Counted from the first letter of the stretch, positions 7,554 through 16,349 are shown. The stretch is 64,000 bases of DNA from CAIMUS01 sp963708455 (GCA_963708455.1 CAVPSQ010000010.1:496001-560000); one strand, 5' to 3'. The notes: generated by a model from the sequence alone, not told the origin. Made by a program: numbers and translations.

Positions 7554-9189
7554 CAGCAATTCCCGCTCTAATTCAGCGGCGCCAGTAGCTAATTGATCAG
7601 TAATTACACAAGAATCATAACAACAAAAACTACCCTGACTTCCTCGGAAGCCATAATAAACTACTCTCATTTTAACCACTTTCTTTCAACACACTCATTC
7701 ATCAAAACAACTATGGACTTTATCAGAAATTATGATGTATCAGGTTCCAATACCCCACCCTTATGCCCATAAATCATCGCTAACCATAAGCTCTCCCAAC
7801 TGGTAATAAAATACTCCTTAAATAATCCCTTTAACTTGCTCCATAACGAGGTTCTGGAACGGAATTGTTGCCGCGCCGCTTGAAATAAATTACAGCACAG
7901 CTCTTGCACTTGATCGACGAAAAAGGCTAGCATCATCAGCATCCCAAACACCGTCGTCAAGTGCTTTTGCCCATGTCCATAGTTGTGCTCTAACTGATAG
8001 CCCTGATTTTTGAGTGTGTTGAACGTTTCGTTTTCAATCTTCCACCGACCCCGACCTCCTCTCATCACCTGGTAGACATTATCTCGCCGTAGTTCCAGAT
8101 CCGTTATCCACGAAAAATTGTACTCTTTACCCTCCCGTATTTCCCAATAATCCAGGTAATTCACCAGAATATCAGGATGAGATTTATTCAAAGGCAACCC
8201 CTTCATCCAGCGATAGCCCCGTAAGACGCCATCCTCTCCCAGTTCCTCAAATTCTTCATACTCAGTGTTATTTAATCGCTTCCGGACCTCCTCGAACAAC
8301 GACGGCTGGTCGCTCGGCTTCGCCACCAGGATGTAATGATACTTTAATTTTTTCAATAACTTAATGTGAGGACCGTCGGCCGACAAGCTGTCCTCCACCA
8401 CAATCATGGGCCATTGCGGAAACGCTTCACGTAGTGCCAGTAACAGCCGTTTACTGGCATTACTTTCACAATCATTCTTGCTCGCCCCATCTTGGCGCGT
8501 AATGGCCTCAGGAAATAAAGGTAAGACTTGACTTTTATCCGGATGAACTATCACCGCTCCTACTAATTGATGATAATACTCGACCGTGCCATTTCGATGA
8601 TGCTTTTCACAGCAATCGGCACAACAGATATTGGAAGAAGAAAAATGACCGGTCCCATCCAGGTTAACTAGAAATCCTCCTAAATACCGATACGCTTTCA
8701 ATATCCCGTGCGATTGCAAGTGCTGATGAATATGAATAAAGGGGGCTCGTAACTCAGTGGGTGACACCTCATCCAACACTTTCCGCATCTGGGTATCACA
8801 GGGGGCTTGTGAAACACCATAAAGACTTTTTAAATTGGCTCGAACCCGCTCTTCATGACGTTGCTCATCAAACTTTAATAACGACGGATATTTCAGTCCA
8901 AAGACCGCCAAGCCTGACATCAAGACATCCGGTAAGGAAAACTGCTGACCGCCATGACGAGGGTCAGTGATCTTCCCAAAATCCTCTCTGATTTGACCTA
9001 ACAAGGCCGGCGCTGAACAGTGTTTATTTAATTGCGGCCGCTGAGGGCGAAGTGGAATACAGTTTGCTTTTACCATCATGACCACCCAAATCGATTGAAT
9101 TTGAAGCCCAAATACCTTGCCAGACCTACCGAAGCATCGTATATAATATACTGATTATACTAAAATTTCTAGAGCAGCGGGAATTGCTG
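7554..9189 (-). mobile_element. Insertion sequence with 14-bp inverted repeats and 9-bp target duplication
   Basis: The element starts CAGCAATTCCCGCT and ends with the reverse complement of the same 14 bases. The 9-bp sequence AGAAACCCA lies immediately outside both ends (7545-7553 and 9190-9198). Removing the element restores the cassette-end sequence seen elsewhere in the array. It is 1,636 bp with one complete transposase gene. Confidence 0.9.
7730..9085 (-). CDS. DDE transposase (IS4-superfamily-like)
   Basis: 451 residues. The N-terminal part (IREDFGKITDPRHGGQQFSL) and catalytic core regions (FLVNLDGTGHF, MIVVEDSLSADGPHI and a late GRWKIENETFNTLKNQGY containing the catalytic Glu) fit a DDE-type transposase with a Y-(2)-R/W-x-I-E-like signature. 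A cysteine cluster (ICCADCCEKHH) lies after the first Asp. The reading frame is intact inside matching terminal repeats, so the element may be active. I cannot name the IS family exactly. Confidence 0.85.
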   Translation of the reverse strand: MVMMVKANCIPLRPQRPQLNKHCSAPALLGQIREDFGKITDPRHGGQQFSLPDVLMSGLAVFGLKYPSLLKFDEQRHEERVRANLKSLYGVSQAPCDTQMRKVLDEVSPTELRAPFIHIHQHLQSHGILKAYRYLGGFLVNLDGTGHFSSSNICCADCCEKHHRNGTVEYYHQLVGAVIVHPDKSQVLPLFPEAITRQDGASKNDCESNASKRLLLALREAFPQWPMIVVEDSLSADGPHIKLLKKLKYHYILVAKPSDQPSLFEEVRKRLNNTEYEEFEELGEDGVLRGYRWMKGLPLNKSHPDILVNYLDYWEIREGKEYNFSWITDLELRRDNVYQVMRGGRGRWKIENETFNTLKNQGYQLEHNYGHGQKHLTTVFGMLMMLAFFVDQVQELCCNLFQAARQQFRSRTSLWSKLKGLFKEYFITSWESLWLAMIYGHKGGVLEPDTS

Positions 9190-9305
9190 AGAAACCCATG
9201 TCTTCCGAACCACTGCCCTACTTGAAATACAGCAAAGTAGGTTCACTTTGTCACCGTCAGAGCATAAAAAATAATCTGGCCCCGTATTCTTGGTGCTGAG
9301 TGTAC

Positions 9306-9530
9306 CTACGCGTACTCGTACACGGGGGCTGTCCTAATCGGTTTCGATTCGGTGTAGAGCAGTTTCTCTAAGTGCTTGATTGTCGAAGGTGCCAAGAGGG
9401 TGTCGCCGCAGACGGAGCAGACCTCTGCAGGAACGTGCTCAAAGACGAAAATCTCAGAGCCCCGCTGTAAGGTGTGAACGATCAGCTTGGGATCGTACTG
9501 ACCAAGGCAACCTTGAATACTACATTTCAT
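9306..9530 (-). CDS. YgiT-type zinc-finger antitoxin-like protein
   Basis: 74 residues with two CxxC pairs: one in the N-terminal MKCSIQGC region and one in VPAEVCSVCGDTLL, the pattern of YgiT/MqsA-type zinc-finger proteins. Start ATG 9530 has a strong GGAGG site 7 bases upstream. It overlaps the end of the DUF4258 gene by 11 bp. This pairing is widespread and proposed to be a toxin-antitoxin module, with YgiT as antitoxin. The C-terminal helix-turn-helix of full MqsA is absent. Confidence 0.8.
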   Translation of the reverse strand: MKCSIQGCLGQYDPKLIVHTLQRGSEIFVFEHVPAEVCSVCGDTLLAPSTIKHLEKLLYTESKPIRTAPVYEYA

Positions 9531-9867
9531 TGCGACCTCCTCGCTCGAAGGGCGTGACCCACTTTGGCGGCTTGGGTTCGTACACTGTGACAATGACGAT
9601 GACATCCAACGATGTTGTGCACACGACGTGCAGGAAACGACTCGACGACGTCCGACCACAGATCAAGCAGCACGGACCGCGTTGGTGATCCGGGTAATTC
9701 TCAACGACTTGGCACTCCAAGAGGACTTCGCGGACAGCATCATAGGGTATGTCTTCCGCTACCATCTCTTGGTGACCGTGGATAGTCAAGCGGATCTCGT
9801 CTGCGGACGCCTGAAGACGGAGTCGGGCAATGATCTGTGCTTGATTTCGGTACCGTGTGTCTTCCAT
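9520..9867 (-). CDS. DUF4258-family protein, putative toxin
   Basis: 115 residues. The core (EIRLTIHGHQEMVAEDI, the VREVLLECQVVENYPD region and VVCTTSLDVIVIVTVYEP) fits DUF4258, a RelE-like fold often encoded before a YgiT-type gene. The two genes form a likely toxin-antitoxin pair inside an integron cassette. An IS630 element is inserted about 40 bp upstream and may have removed the native promoter region. Confidence 0.75.
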   Translation of the reverse strand: MEDTRYRNQAQIIARLRLQASADEIRLTIHGHQEMVAEDIPYDAVREVLLECQVVENYPDHQRGPCCLICGRTSSSRFLHVVCTTSLDVIVIVTVYEPKPPKWVTPFERGGRNEM

Positions 9868-9909
9868 GTAAGGATGCTACTTCTCAACTATATATGATCT
9901 CGTCGATTA

Positions 9910-11049
9910 TAGTCAAACGCATAAGTCATCATAATATAAATCTGTTTCCAAAAATTTAGAAATCCAACGCTTTGCAAACCCAAGTGAGCCTGATAACGTT
10001 TTCCATTCATTGGCTATTTTTCTCTTCATTTCATCCAGTGTGTCAACAAACTCTCTGGATAAAATCCGTTTTATACTCTTCCAGATATACTCTATTGGGT
10101 TCAGGTCCGGCGAATAAGGTGGTAAATAAATTAAATAGATACCGAGTTCCTGGGCCGCCTCTGTTACCTTAGCCGCCCAGTGACTTCTATAATTATCTAG
10201 GATGATTATAATGGCTTTGGCCGTTGGATTGGCAGTTTTAATTTGGTTGAGAAAATCGACAATTGCGTCTTCCTTTGAATTCGCTAGAAATGCCTGCACA
10301 CTGACCCCTTGAATCGCGTAAAATCCAATCGTGTTACTCTTAAAATGCGTCGTGTTCTTATCGACTACCGGGCTTTTCTCGAAACTCCATACCCGTACCG
10401 TGTTGGCCCGATTTTGCGGACTTGCTTCATCCAGGAAGCCCAGTACGATGTTGTCCTTCCCGATCTCCTGCTCTTGCAAGGTTGTAAACACCTGATGGAG
10501 TTTCCCTTTCAGTTGCTCCTCGGCATCCGAGGGCCGACGATAATCGCGTGGAAACGGCTTGCTGAAATGCATCCCTACCCGCTCACGCAAGATCCGAATG
10601 ACTTGATCCGGTGAATACTCAATCCCGAATTCTCGCTGAATCAATTCCCTTATCTCGGCCGTAGTCCAGGTGGCTGGTTGCTTTAACAGGTAGGTTAAAA
10701 ATACTAGATACCCACTCATCGAGTCGCGGCGGACGCCCCGTGCGCTGCCCGGTGTCGCTAATCCCGGCATAGCCAGCATCATTCCAGGTGCGTAGCCACA
10801 GATAACCCGTGGACACCGCTATCCCAAAATCTTGACACGCTGCTTCTAAATCTCGACCTAATGGCGAGAAACATTTCAAGAAAGCCAATTTAAATTTAAT
10901 TGGCATGTCTTTCTCTTCAGATAAATGCTCAAGCAACTCAGTTTGTCTTTCGACAAATAATCTTTCACCCTTCATGATATCTCTCCTTGTTCTAACAAGA
11001 GATAGTGAGTTTTACGCTAATAAATTATATCATATTAAGTAGATGACTA
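9910..11049 (-). mobile_element. IS630-family insertion sequence
   Basis: The element ends carry inverted TATAGTCA, and a TA dinucleotide sits at each outer edge (9908-9909 and 11050-11051), as expected for IS630-type insertion into TA. It is inserted between the attC at 11055 and the DUF4258 gene, probably inside a single cassette. Confidence 0.75.
9913..10975 (-). pseudogene. IS630-family transposase, frameshifted
   Basis: Two reading frames together make one transposase. The first (10975 to about 10715) encodes a helix-turn-helix region (LEAACQDFGIAVSTGYLWLR and GRPPRLDE). The second (to 9913) encodes the DDE core: FLDEASPQNRANTVRVWSF, IIILDNYRSHWA and YLPPYSPDLNPIEYIW. One extra base near 10715-10720 separates them; removing a T would give LDE-GYLVFLTYL. 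It could be a real mutation, programmed frameshifting or a sequencing error. Confidence 0.85.
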
Positions 11050-11054
11050 TAAAC

Positions 11055-11117
11055 GCCCAACGCCTCAAGCTCAGCCGCCGCGCGTAAGCGCGGTCGGCTG
11101 CATGCTTTTGTTAGGGC
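11055..11117 (-). repeat. attC site (about 63 bp)
   Basis: Bounded by GCCCAAC and GTTAGGGC, with a strong central hairpin CCGCGCG-TAAG-CGCGG flanked by CAGCCG and CGGCTG. Reading through it on the minus strand gives the peptide SMQPTALTRG, a frequent read-through product of attC sites. Confidence 0.87.
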
Positions 11118-11318
11118 TGTCGGAATAAATCGAGCCTGGCTCCTTATTCCTTTTGCACCAATCCGGTACAACCCCGATCTGACCTGTCATGCGGTATTCC
11201 AGCCGGGCTGTGTCGGCGGCGCCCGGCTCGTTGCCGCCGTGCTGGATAAGTCCCAATCGGTACGGCGCGCTGTGGCCGACAGAATGTCGGCGCTCCCAGG
11301 CGCAGCCGCGGTCCTCAT

Positions 11319-12760
11319 TCAGTCGCCGCAACCACCACAACCACCACAACCATCATCGCCACCACCATCATCGCCACCATCATCGCGGCGTCTGCGCGAA
11401 TCCGAACCTGTCTTGGGCCCCATATACGCGGCATAGGGGCTGCCGGCCAAGACGGCGGTGCTCATCAGGGCCACAGCGAGTCCCAACTCCTCGGTTGTCG
11501 GGGCGCGGGCGGCCCGCGCGTGCCGCTTCCGCGCCTGCGCTACGGCCCGATGGCCCGCCCAGGTGCGCCAGCGATCCTTGCTCAACCGCCAGAAACCGAT
11601 GCCCGCAACCAGCAGGGTCAGCAGGACCAGGAAGCCGACCGGGCGATCGCGGCTGACTCCGACGAGGTATTCGCGACCCCAAAGGCGGCGACCGCCAAGA
11701 CCGGCAGGGTCGCCTGCTTGCGGACCGTCCAAGACTCCGCCGCCGAGATCGCAAGACCCCGCGCGGACAGGCTGGCGCGGATCGGCGTCAGCCATTCGGT
11801 CGCGTTGTCCACGACCTCCGACGGTCTGCTGTGCCGCTCGATGGCCGCACCTAGGGCGCGCAGCGGAGCGGGCAGGCCCGCGGCGGGTGCGGTCAGACGC
11901 AGCCTGAGGGTCCACCATGAGTCCGTATTCTGCAATTCGGCCAGGCCCAGCGAGAGCAGTTGTGTCACCCCGACGTCGACCGCCCGCGTCGGGCCACCGG
12001 CCAGGAAGCCCAATTGGTAAGGGTCCAGAGCGTCCGCCTGGCCCGAACCGGTCTCGCGCAGCCGCCAGAACGAGTGCACGCGCAGCCCGAAGGACCAGAC
12101 CAGCGCGGCAGCGGCCAGGCTGAGATAAAGCGACAGGAAGGGGCCGGCGTTCCAGTCCAGGGGATTGAGCGGGAGCGCGGCGCTCGCTGTGACCGCGGCA
12201 CCGAGGACGAGGCCGACACCCCAGCGCAACCCTCGCCGGCCTGGGCGACCCACGGGGAGACGTGGCCGGGGCAGCACCCAGTGGCGATGCAGATCAATGC
12301 GCCGCCACCGAGCCGGGTCCGCGAAACGCTCGCGCGTCCCAGGCCAGAACGCGAGCGGCGGCGGGCCGAACCAGTGCTCGTAGGCGGCCAGGGTGCGGGC
12401 GTACTGCGCGCGATAACGCCGATCCTCGGCGGGTCCGCCACGGGTCGGGCCATGGTGCAGGGGTGTGCCGAGGACCAGCGGGCAAAAGCGTTCCCAGTAA
12501 TCGCGCGTAAAGGTCAGGTGCAGGTGCCAGACCTCGTCGATCTCCTGGCTCGGGGTCATGTGCTCCCCGGCCACGCAGCAGAGAAGACAGAAGCGCCGGT
12601 ATTCCATAATCGCCCCGCGTGCGTACTCGAGGCTCCAATCCTGTTCGCGCGCCAGGCGGCGGGTGAAGTCGAGATCGTCGTCCGGGTGCTCGAATGCATG
12701 GGTGGACAGACGCGCCCAGAGGGTGGTCACTTCTGCAGGCCAGTCGGTCGATTCACACAT
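11319..12760 (-). pseudogene. TIGR04222-like membrane protein in a cassette, frameshifted
   Basis: The N-terminal region (EIDEVWHLHLTFTRDYWERFC and YEHWFG) resembles the glycine-rich-domain-like family. Two membrane segments follow (GLVLGAAVTASAALPL and LYLSLAAAALVWSFGL). The next block, LDPYQLGFLAGGPTRAVDVG, is characteristic of TIGR04222 proteins. The C-terminal helix (FLVLLTLLVAGIGFW) and Gly/Cys/Asp-rich tail (GCGGCGGCGD) are in another frame. One missing base near 11670-11680 explains the shift. Start ATG 12760 has a GGAGG site. The gene is very GC-rich, unlike neighbouring cassettes. The family's function is unknown. Confidence 0.75.
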
Positions 12761-12900
12761 TGTCGATCCTCCATCGTTCGTTTCGCACAGGCCCACACTT
12801 TCACGGCAACCTACGGTCCTTGACGATAACCGCAGCCGTTGCACACGGGCCGCCCGCAGCCGAAGTTTCTTCTCTTTGGGGCTGGTGCGGAGCCTCCCCC

Positions 12901-12961
12901 TGCCAACGCCTCAAGCTCAGCCACCGGCGTAGCGCGGTCGGTTGGGGCGTTCAGTTAGGGC
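12901..12961 (-). repeat. attC site (about 60 bp)
   Basis: Bounded by TGCCAAC and GTTAGGGC, with inner arms CTCAGCCACCGG and CGCGGTCGGTTG. It is followed on the right by the recurring cassette-end sequence that starts GAACGTGGCTTCC. Confidence 0.85.
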
Positions 12962-13162
12962 GAACGTGGCTTCCAGAAACCCACCGTTTCCGAATCGCCG
13001 CCCTACCCAAAACCAGAGCACAACTTTTTCAACTTGCCACCCGCTGGGTGCTTCCGTCACACAAGGCCACTGCCAGGAGACACTCGAAGGGAAGGCAGCT
13101 TAAGCAAAGACGGGATGGCACTGAGCAGTCCAGGTGGTTGGTTGGGAGGAGAGAAATCCCAC

Positions 13163-14598
13163 CCCATACGCATCAATTTAACGGGATTTGGAGCGAAACC
13201 AGGCAGATGCCGGTAAGATGGGAGGCCAACTTCGATTGGCAAACCCAGATGAACCGTGATGAATATTTGTTCAACAGTCGCCCTTGCGTTGCAAACCATT
13301 TTGACCGTCCGGGCTGAGGTCCTGGCCAAGACCAGTGGGTTCATCCGGCGCCAGCGCAAGGTCAGCGGCGCGAACTTCATCAGGACGCTGGTCTTCGGAT
13401 GGATGCAAAACAGCCCGCCGTCGGCGGAGGGGCTTGCCAGGGCGGGCTTCAGCCACGGCCTGAAGGTGTCCGCGCAGGGCTTGGACCAGCGCTTCACGGA
13501 GCCGGCTTGCGCGTTTGTGAAAAGCGTCCTGGAAGAGGCCATGGCGCAGGCCGTCACGGCCGGCCGCCCGGTAGACGTGGCGATCCTCAATCGCTTCGAG
13601 GCGGTCCACATCGCCGATTGTAGCGTCGTCCCGCTGCCCGCCGAATGGGAGCACCTTTGGCGCGGGACTGGCGGTGCCGGAGAGGCCGGCAAGGCCGCGC
13701 TGAAACTGGACGCCGACCTTGAACTGCGGACGGGGCGGCTGAGCCTGGGGCTGTTACCGGGGCGACACTCGGACAGCCGCAGCCCGCTGGCCGAGGCGGT
13801 TCACGCGAAAGGGGTTCTGCGCATCCAGGATCTCGGCTACTTCAACCTGGCCCGGATGCGGGCGCAGGGCGCGCGCGGCGAGTACTGGATCAGCCGCCTG
13901 CAGCCGCGGACCGTGGCGTTCCATTGGACGGGGCATGCATCGACTGGCCGCGCTGGCTGGGGATGCTGGCCCGGCAAGACGTGGTCAGGCACGAAGTGGC
14001 GGTGGAAATCGGAGCCGAGGAGCGCCTGCCCGTGCGCCTGCTGTTGTGGCGGCTACCCGAGGAGGCCGCCGCGCGGCGGCGGGCCAAGATGAAGGACAAC
14101 GCGCGGAAGCAATGCCGCACCGCCACCGCCGAGAGCCTGGCCCTGTGCGACTGGAACCTGCTGGTCACGAACGTGGAAGGCGACCAGTTGAGCCTGCCGG
14201 AGTGCTTCTTGCTCTACGCGGTCCGCTGGCAAATCGAGTTGCTGTTCAAGCTTTGGAAAAGCCATGCGAACCTGGGGCGTTCGCGCAGCGCCAACCCGCA
14301 TCACCTGCTGTGCGAACTGTACGCCAAGCTGCTGGGCGTGCTAATCCAGCATTGGCTGATCCTGACAGGGCTTTGGCATGTGCCGCAACGCAGCCTGGTC
14401 AAGGGCTGCCAAATGATCAAGGAGCAGTCCGCGCGCCTGGCCTGCTGCATCGACGACCTGCCCGCCCTGGTCCGGTTGCTGGAGGAACTGGCCGGACGCT
14501 TCCAGCATGGCTGCTCATTGAACACCCGGAAAAAGAAACCCAACACCTGTCAGCAACTGAAAAACGGTTACAAATTCGCTTAAATTGATGCGTATGGG
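13163..14598 (+). mobile_element. IS4-family-like insertion sequence with 19-bp inverted repeats
   Basis: The left end CCCATACGCATCAATTTAA is matched exactly by the reverse complement at the right end. The flanks share GAGGAGAGAAATCCCAC (13146-13162 and 14599-14615), a 17-bp direct repeat consistent with a target duplication. It is inserted in the leading part of an ORF-less cassette, just before the attC at 14618. The transposase lies on the plus strand, against the array direction. Confidence 0.85.
13256..14583 (+). pseudogene. IS4-family-like transposase, frameshifted
   Basis: The first frame (from 13256) carries the N-terminal region and first catalytic Asp (VHIADCSVVPLPAEW). The second frame carries DGACIDWPRWLGML and the C-terminal block WQIELLFKLWKSHANL, the Y/W-x-I-E-L-x-F-K-x-W-K-type signature of IS4 transposases. 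One base appears to be missing near 13925 (expected AFHLDGACIDW). Apart from this the ends and the gene are complete, so the shift could be recent or an assembly error. Confidence 0.85.
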
Positions 14599-14617
14599 GA
14601 GGAGAGAAATCCCACCC

Positions 14618-14676
14618 GCCCTAACGATGAGCATCAGCCGCGCGCGTAGCGCGTCGGCTGCATGCTTTGGTTAGAC
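14618..14676 (-). repeat. attC site (about 59 bp)
   Basis: Bounded by GCCCTAAC and GTTAGAC, with the central hairpin GCGCGCG-TA-GCGCG flanked by CAGCC and CGGCTG. It is almost identical to the attC at 15307, suggesting recent duplication or common cassette origin. Confidence 0.88.
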
Positions 14677-15276
14677 GTTTTGGTTCACCATTTCCACCAA
14701 AATTGCAATAATCTTATTTGCATTTGCAATATGATATTCCTGAAGATCAATGTACACATTGTTGCTCTCCTGCTTCAGAAATTTCCATGTATTCCCAGTT
14801 GTCACTGCCCCATATATCGCTGGCAACTGTAAGCCTTCTCTGTCATTGAATATCCTTGACGCATACATTTCTGCTATGCACTGCCCTAAGCCACCAACAA
14901 TATATTCATTCTTTGCTTCAACGACAGCAATAATAGGGGCGCTCACATAAAATTGTTCTTGTGATTTGCTAATAATAAAATCACAGAATCCTGTCAACCC
15001 TTTTTCTTTGTCAACATCCATAATAATGCCAGAGAACAAACTAATTTTATTATTTAATATTTTCCTGACTTCCAACAAAACGTTTGCAATTATAAATTCT
15101 GAACGGGCTTTCTCAGTTCCAACAGCCATTGCAAGTGGAACATTGTAGCTTAGTGTGGTCAACAAATACTCACTAATTTGTGTTTCCGGTATTTTGGAAA
15201 ACAAATCTTTGTCTTCAATCACATTTAATCCAAACTCATCTTTTACTCTTTTGAGTGTGAAATCACTATATGACAT
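14671..15276 (-). CDS. Cassette protein with PD-(D/E)XK nuclease-like core
   Basis: 201 residues, AT-rich compared with the chromosome. The central part contains GFCDFIISKS, then IIAVVEAKNEYIVGGLGQC, which matches the spacing of a D...ExK nuclease-type active site as in restriction-enzyme-like or HsdR N-terminal domains. An earlier conserved-looking stretch is FIIANVLLEVRKIL. The stop lies inside the attC at 14618-14676. Function is unknown; defence or DNA binding is only a possibility. Confidence 0.7.
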   Translation of the reverse strand: MSYSDFTLKRVKDEFGLNVIEDKDLFSKIPETQISEYLLTTLSYNVPLAMAVGTEKARSEFIIANVLLEVRKILNNKISLFSGIIMDVDKEKGLTGFCDFIISKSQEQFYVSAPIIAVVEAKNEYIVGGLGQCIAEMYASRIFNDREGLQLPAIYGAVTTGNTWKFLKQESNNVYIDLQEYHIANANKIIAILVEMVNQNV

Positions 15277-15306
15277 GGGTTTATAACCTATTTCAACTGT
15301 TGCTAC

Positions 15307-15365
15307 ACCTAACGATGAGCATCAGCCGCGCGCGTAGCGCGTCGGCTGCATGCGTTGGTTAGGGC
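15307..15365 (-). repeat. attC site (about 59 bp)
   Basis: Bounded by ACCTAAC and GTTAGGGC, with the same hairpin as the attC at 14618 and only a few differing bases near the ends. It closes a ~115-bp cassette with no evident gene (15366-15479). Confidence 0.88.
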
Positions 15366-15479
15366 TATCGGAATCAATCGAAATCGACTCCTCTTCTCTG
15401 AAAAAACGTGGTCTGTCCCCTATTTCCCGCCTATTTCCCGCTGCTATTTCCCGCTGTTGGGAGGAGAGAAATCCCCTCT

Positions 15480-15575
15480 GCCCTAACATGAGCATGAGCG
15501 GACGCTGGAGCGCGAAGCGCGTAGGGAACCCAAAAGCGCAGCTTTTGGGCGGTCCGCTCCATGCTTACGTTAGAC
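15480..15575 (-). repeat. attC site (about 96 bp)
   Basis: Bounded by GCCCTAAC and GTTAGAC. The interior holds two nested hairpins: GAGCGGAC with GTCCGCTC, and CCCAAAAGC with GCTTTTGGG. It closes the first cassette next to the intI remnant. Confidence 0.82.
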
Positions 15576-15580
15576 TCAGC

Positions 15581-15937
15581 TTACTGAAGCGAACCGCGGC
15601 AATAATGAACCCATACCTCACCCGTGCCGCAACCACTATCTACAACGCAATCTAATTCTTTTTTCTGCACCGCCATGCTTAATAGAAAAGCATAAAAATC
15701 TTTCCAATGTGCCGCATTCGTATCTATGCGGAAGTAGGTTGGACGTACGGCAGCGCAACTTCCTTCATTAGTTCCGTTTAATACAAAAGTACCCTCCGTG
15801 CCCATATGAATGTATCTAGGCGTGCCCAGGCTCATCCAGTATCCATTGCTTTGTGCGTCCAAAGCATGACTAGATGAAACGAATGATAAACCGACAGCCG
15901 CAATAGCAGTTGACATCATTTTTTTTAGATTCCGCAT
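15581..15937 (-). CDS. Cassette-encoded small secreted protein
   Basis: 118 residues with a clear Sec signal peptide (positively charged start, AIAAVGLSFVSSSHA, cleavage near residue 26). The mature part of ~92 residues has four cysteines (SCAAV, DCVVDSGCGTG, HYCRG), likely forming disulfides. No family recognised. It is the cassette nearest the attI-like site and so would have been the most strongly expressed from a cassette promoter. Confidence 0.75.
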   Translation of the reverse strand: MRNLKKMMSTAIAAVGLSFVSSSHALDAQSNGYWMSLGTPRYIHMGTEGTFVLNGTNEGSCAAVRPTYFRIDTNAAHWKDFYAFLLSMAVQKKELDCVVDSGCGTGEVWVHYCRGSLQ

Positions 15938-15962
15938 CTTATTGCCCTTTCAGGAAAAAACA

Positions 15963-16023
15963 GTCTAACATGAATTAGACACCCTAAATGGTGTCTTAAA
16001 TTACACCAAAAATGGTATCTAAC
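15963..16023 (-). promoter_or_regulatory. attI-like region with tandem dyad symmetries
   Basis: Between the intI remnant and the first cassette are two core-like sites read on the minus strand: GTTAGAT at 16023-16017 and GTTAGAC at 15969-15963. Between them lie two dyads about 25 bp apart: AGACACC/GGTGTCT (15977-15996) and the imperfect ACACC/GGTAT (16004-16019). It may be attI, a tiny cassette, or an operator for the divergent genes. Confidence 0.5.
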
Positions 16024-16110
16024 CTGGCAAGCTTGATCGAAATTATTGTTTCGACTATCTTGTATCCATGAAAAGATACCACTTTGCAGGAAAATATACA
16101 CCCTCCCATT

Positions 16111-16314
16111 ATGCCTGACAAGCCCCGTCTGCTCGACCAGGTGCGCGATAAAATCCGACTGAAACACTACAGTATCCGCACCGAACAGGCTTATGTTGAC
16201 TGGATCAAACGCTTCATCCTGTTTCATGACAAGAAACATCCCGCAACGATGGGTGCGCAGGAGGTTGAATAGTTCCTGAGCCATCTGGCTGTCGAGGGAA
16301 GGGTGGCGGCTTCT
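16111..16314 (+). pseudogene. intI: Integron integrase IntI, truncated with internal stop
   Basis: Starting at ATG 16111, the translation has the typical IntI N-terminus: PRLLDQVRDKIRLKHYSIRT, then EQAYVDWIKRFILFH. An in-frame TAG lies at 16270-16272. Past it the family pattern resumes as FLSHLAVEGRVAAS, then homology ends near 16314. Only about 68 of ~330 residues remain; the tyrosine-recombinase catalytic domain is gone. It diverges from the cassettes, the standard integron arrangement. The array can no longer be mobilised by its own integrase. Confidence 0.9.
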
Positions 16315-16349
16315 GAATGGACCCTTACAGCAGCAACGAAAATAGGGGA

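Noticed and set aside
7473..7679. 68-residue minus-strand ORF beside the attC at 7471
   Set aside because: It starts inside the IS (which begins at 7554) and ends inside the attC, so it is a chance fusion frame.
11071..11349. 92-residue minus-strand ORF ending SMQPTALTRGG
   Set aside because: The ending is only the translation of the attC at 11055; the rest overlaps the tail of the cassette membrane protein and shows no family pattern.
11340..11400. Short CCACCA/CATCAT repeats, considered as a CRISPR or microsatellite
   Set aside because: They encode the Gly/Asp/Cys-rich tail of the cassette membrane protein; units are too short and irregular for CRISPR.
6868..15575. Regularly recurring palindromes considered as a CRISPR array
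   Set aside because: Spacing is hundreds to thousands of bases and each has attC cores (RYYYAAC/GTTRRRY), so they are integron sites.
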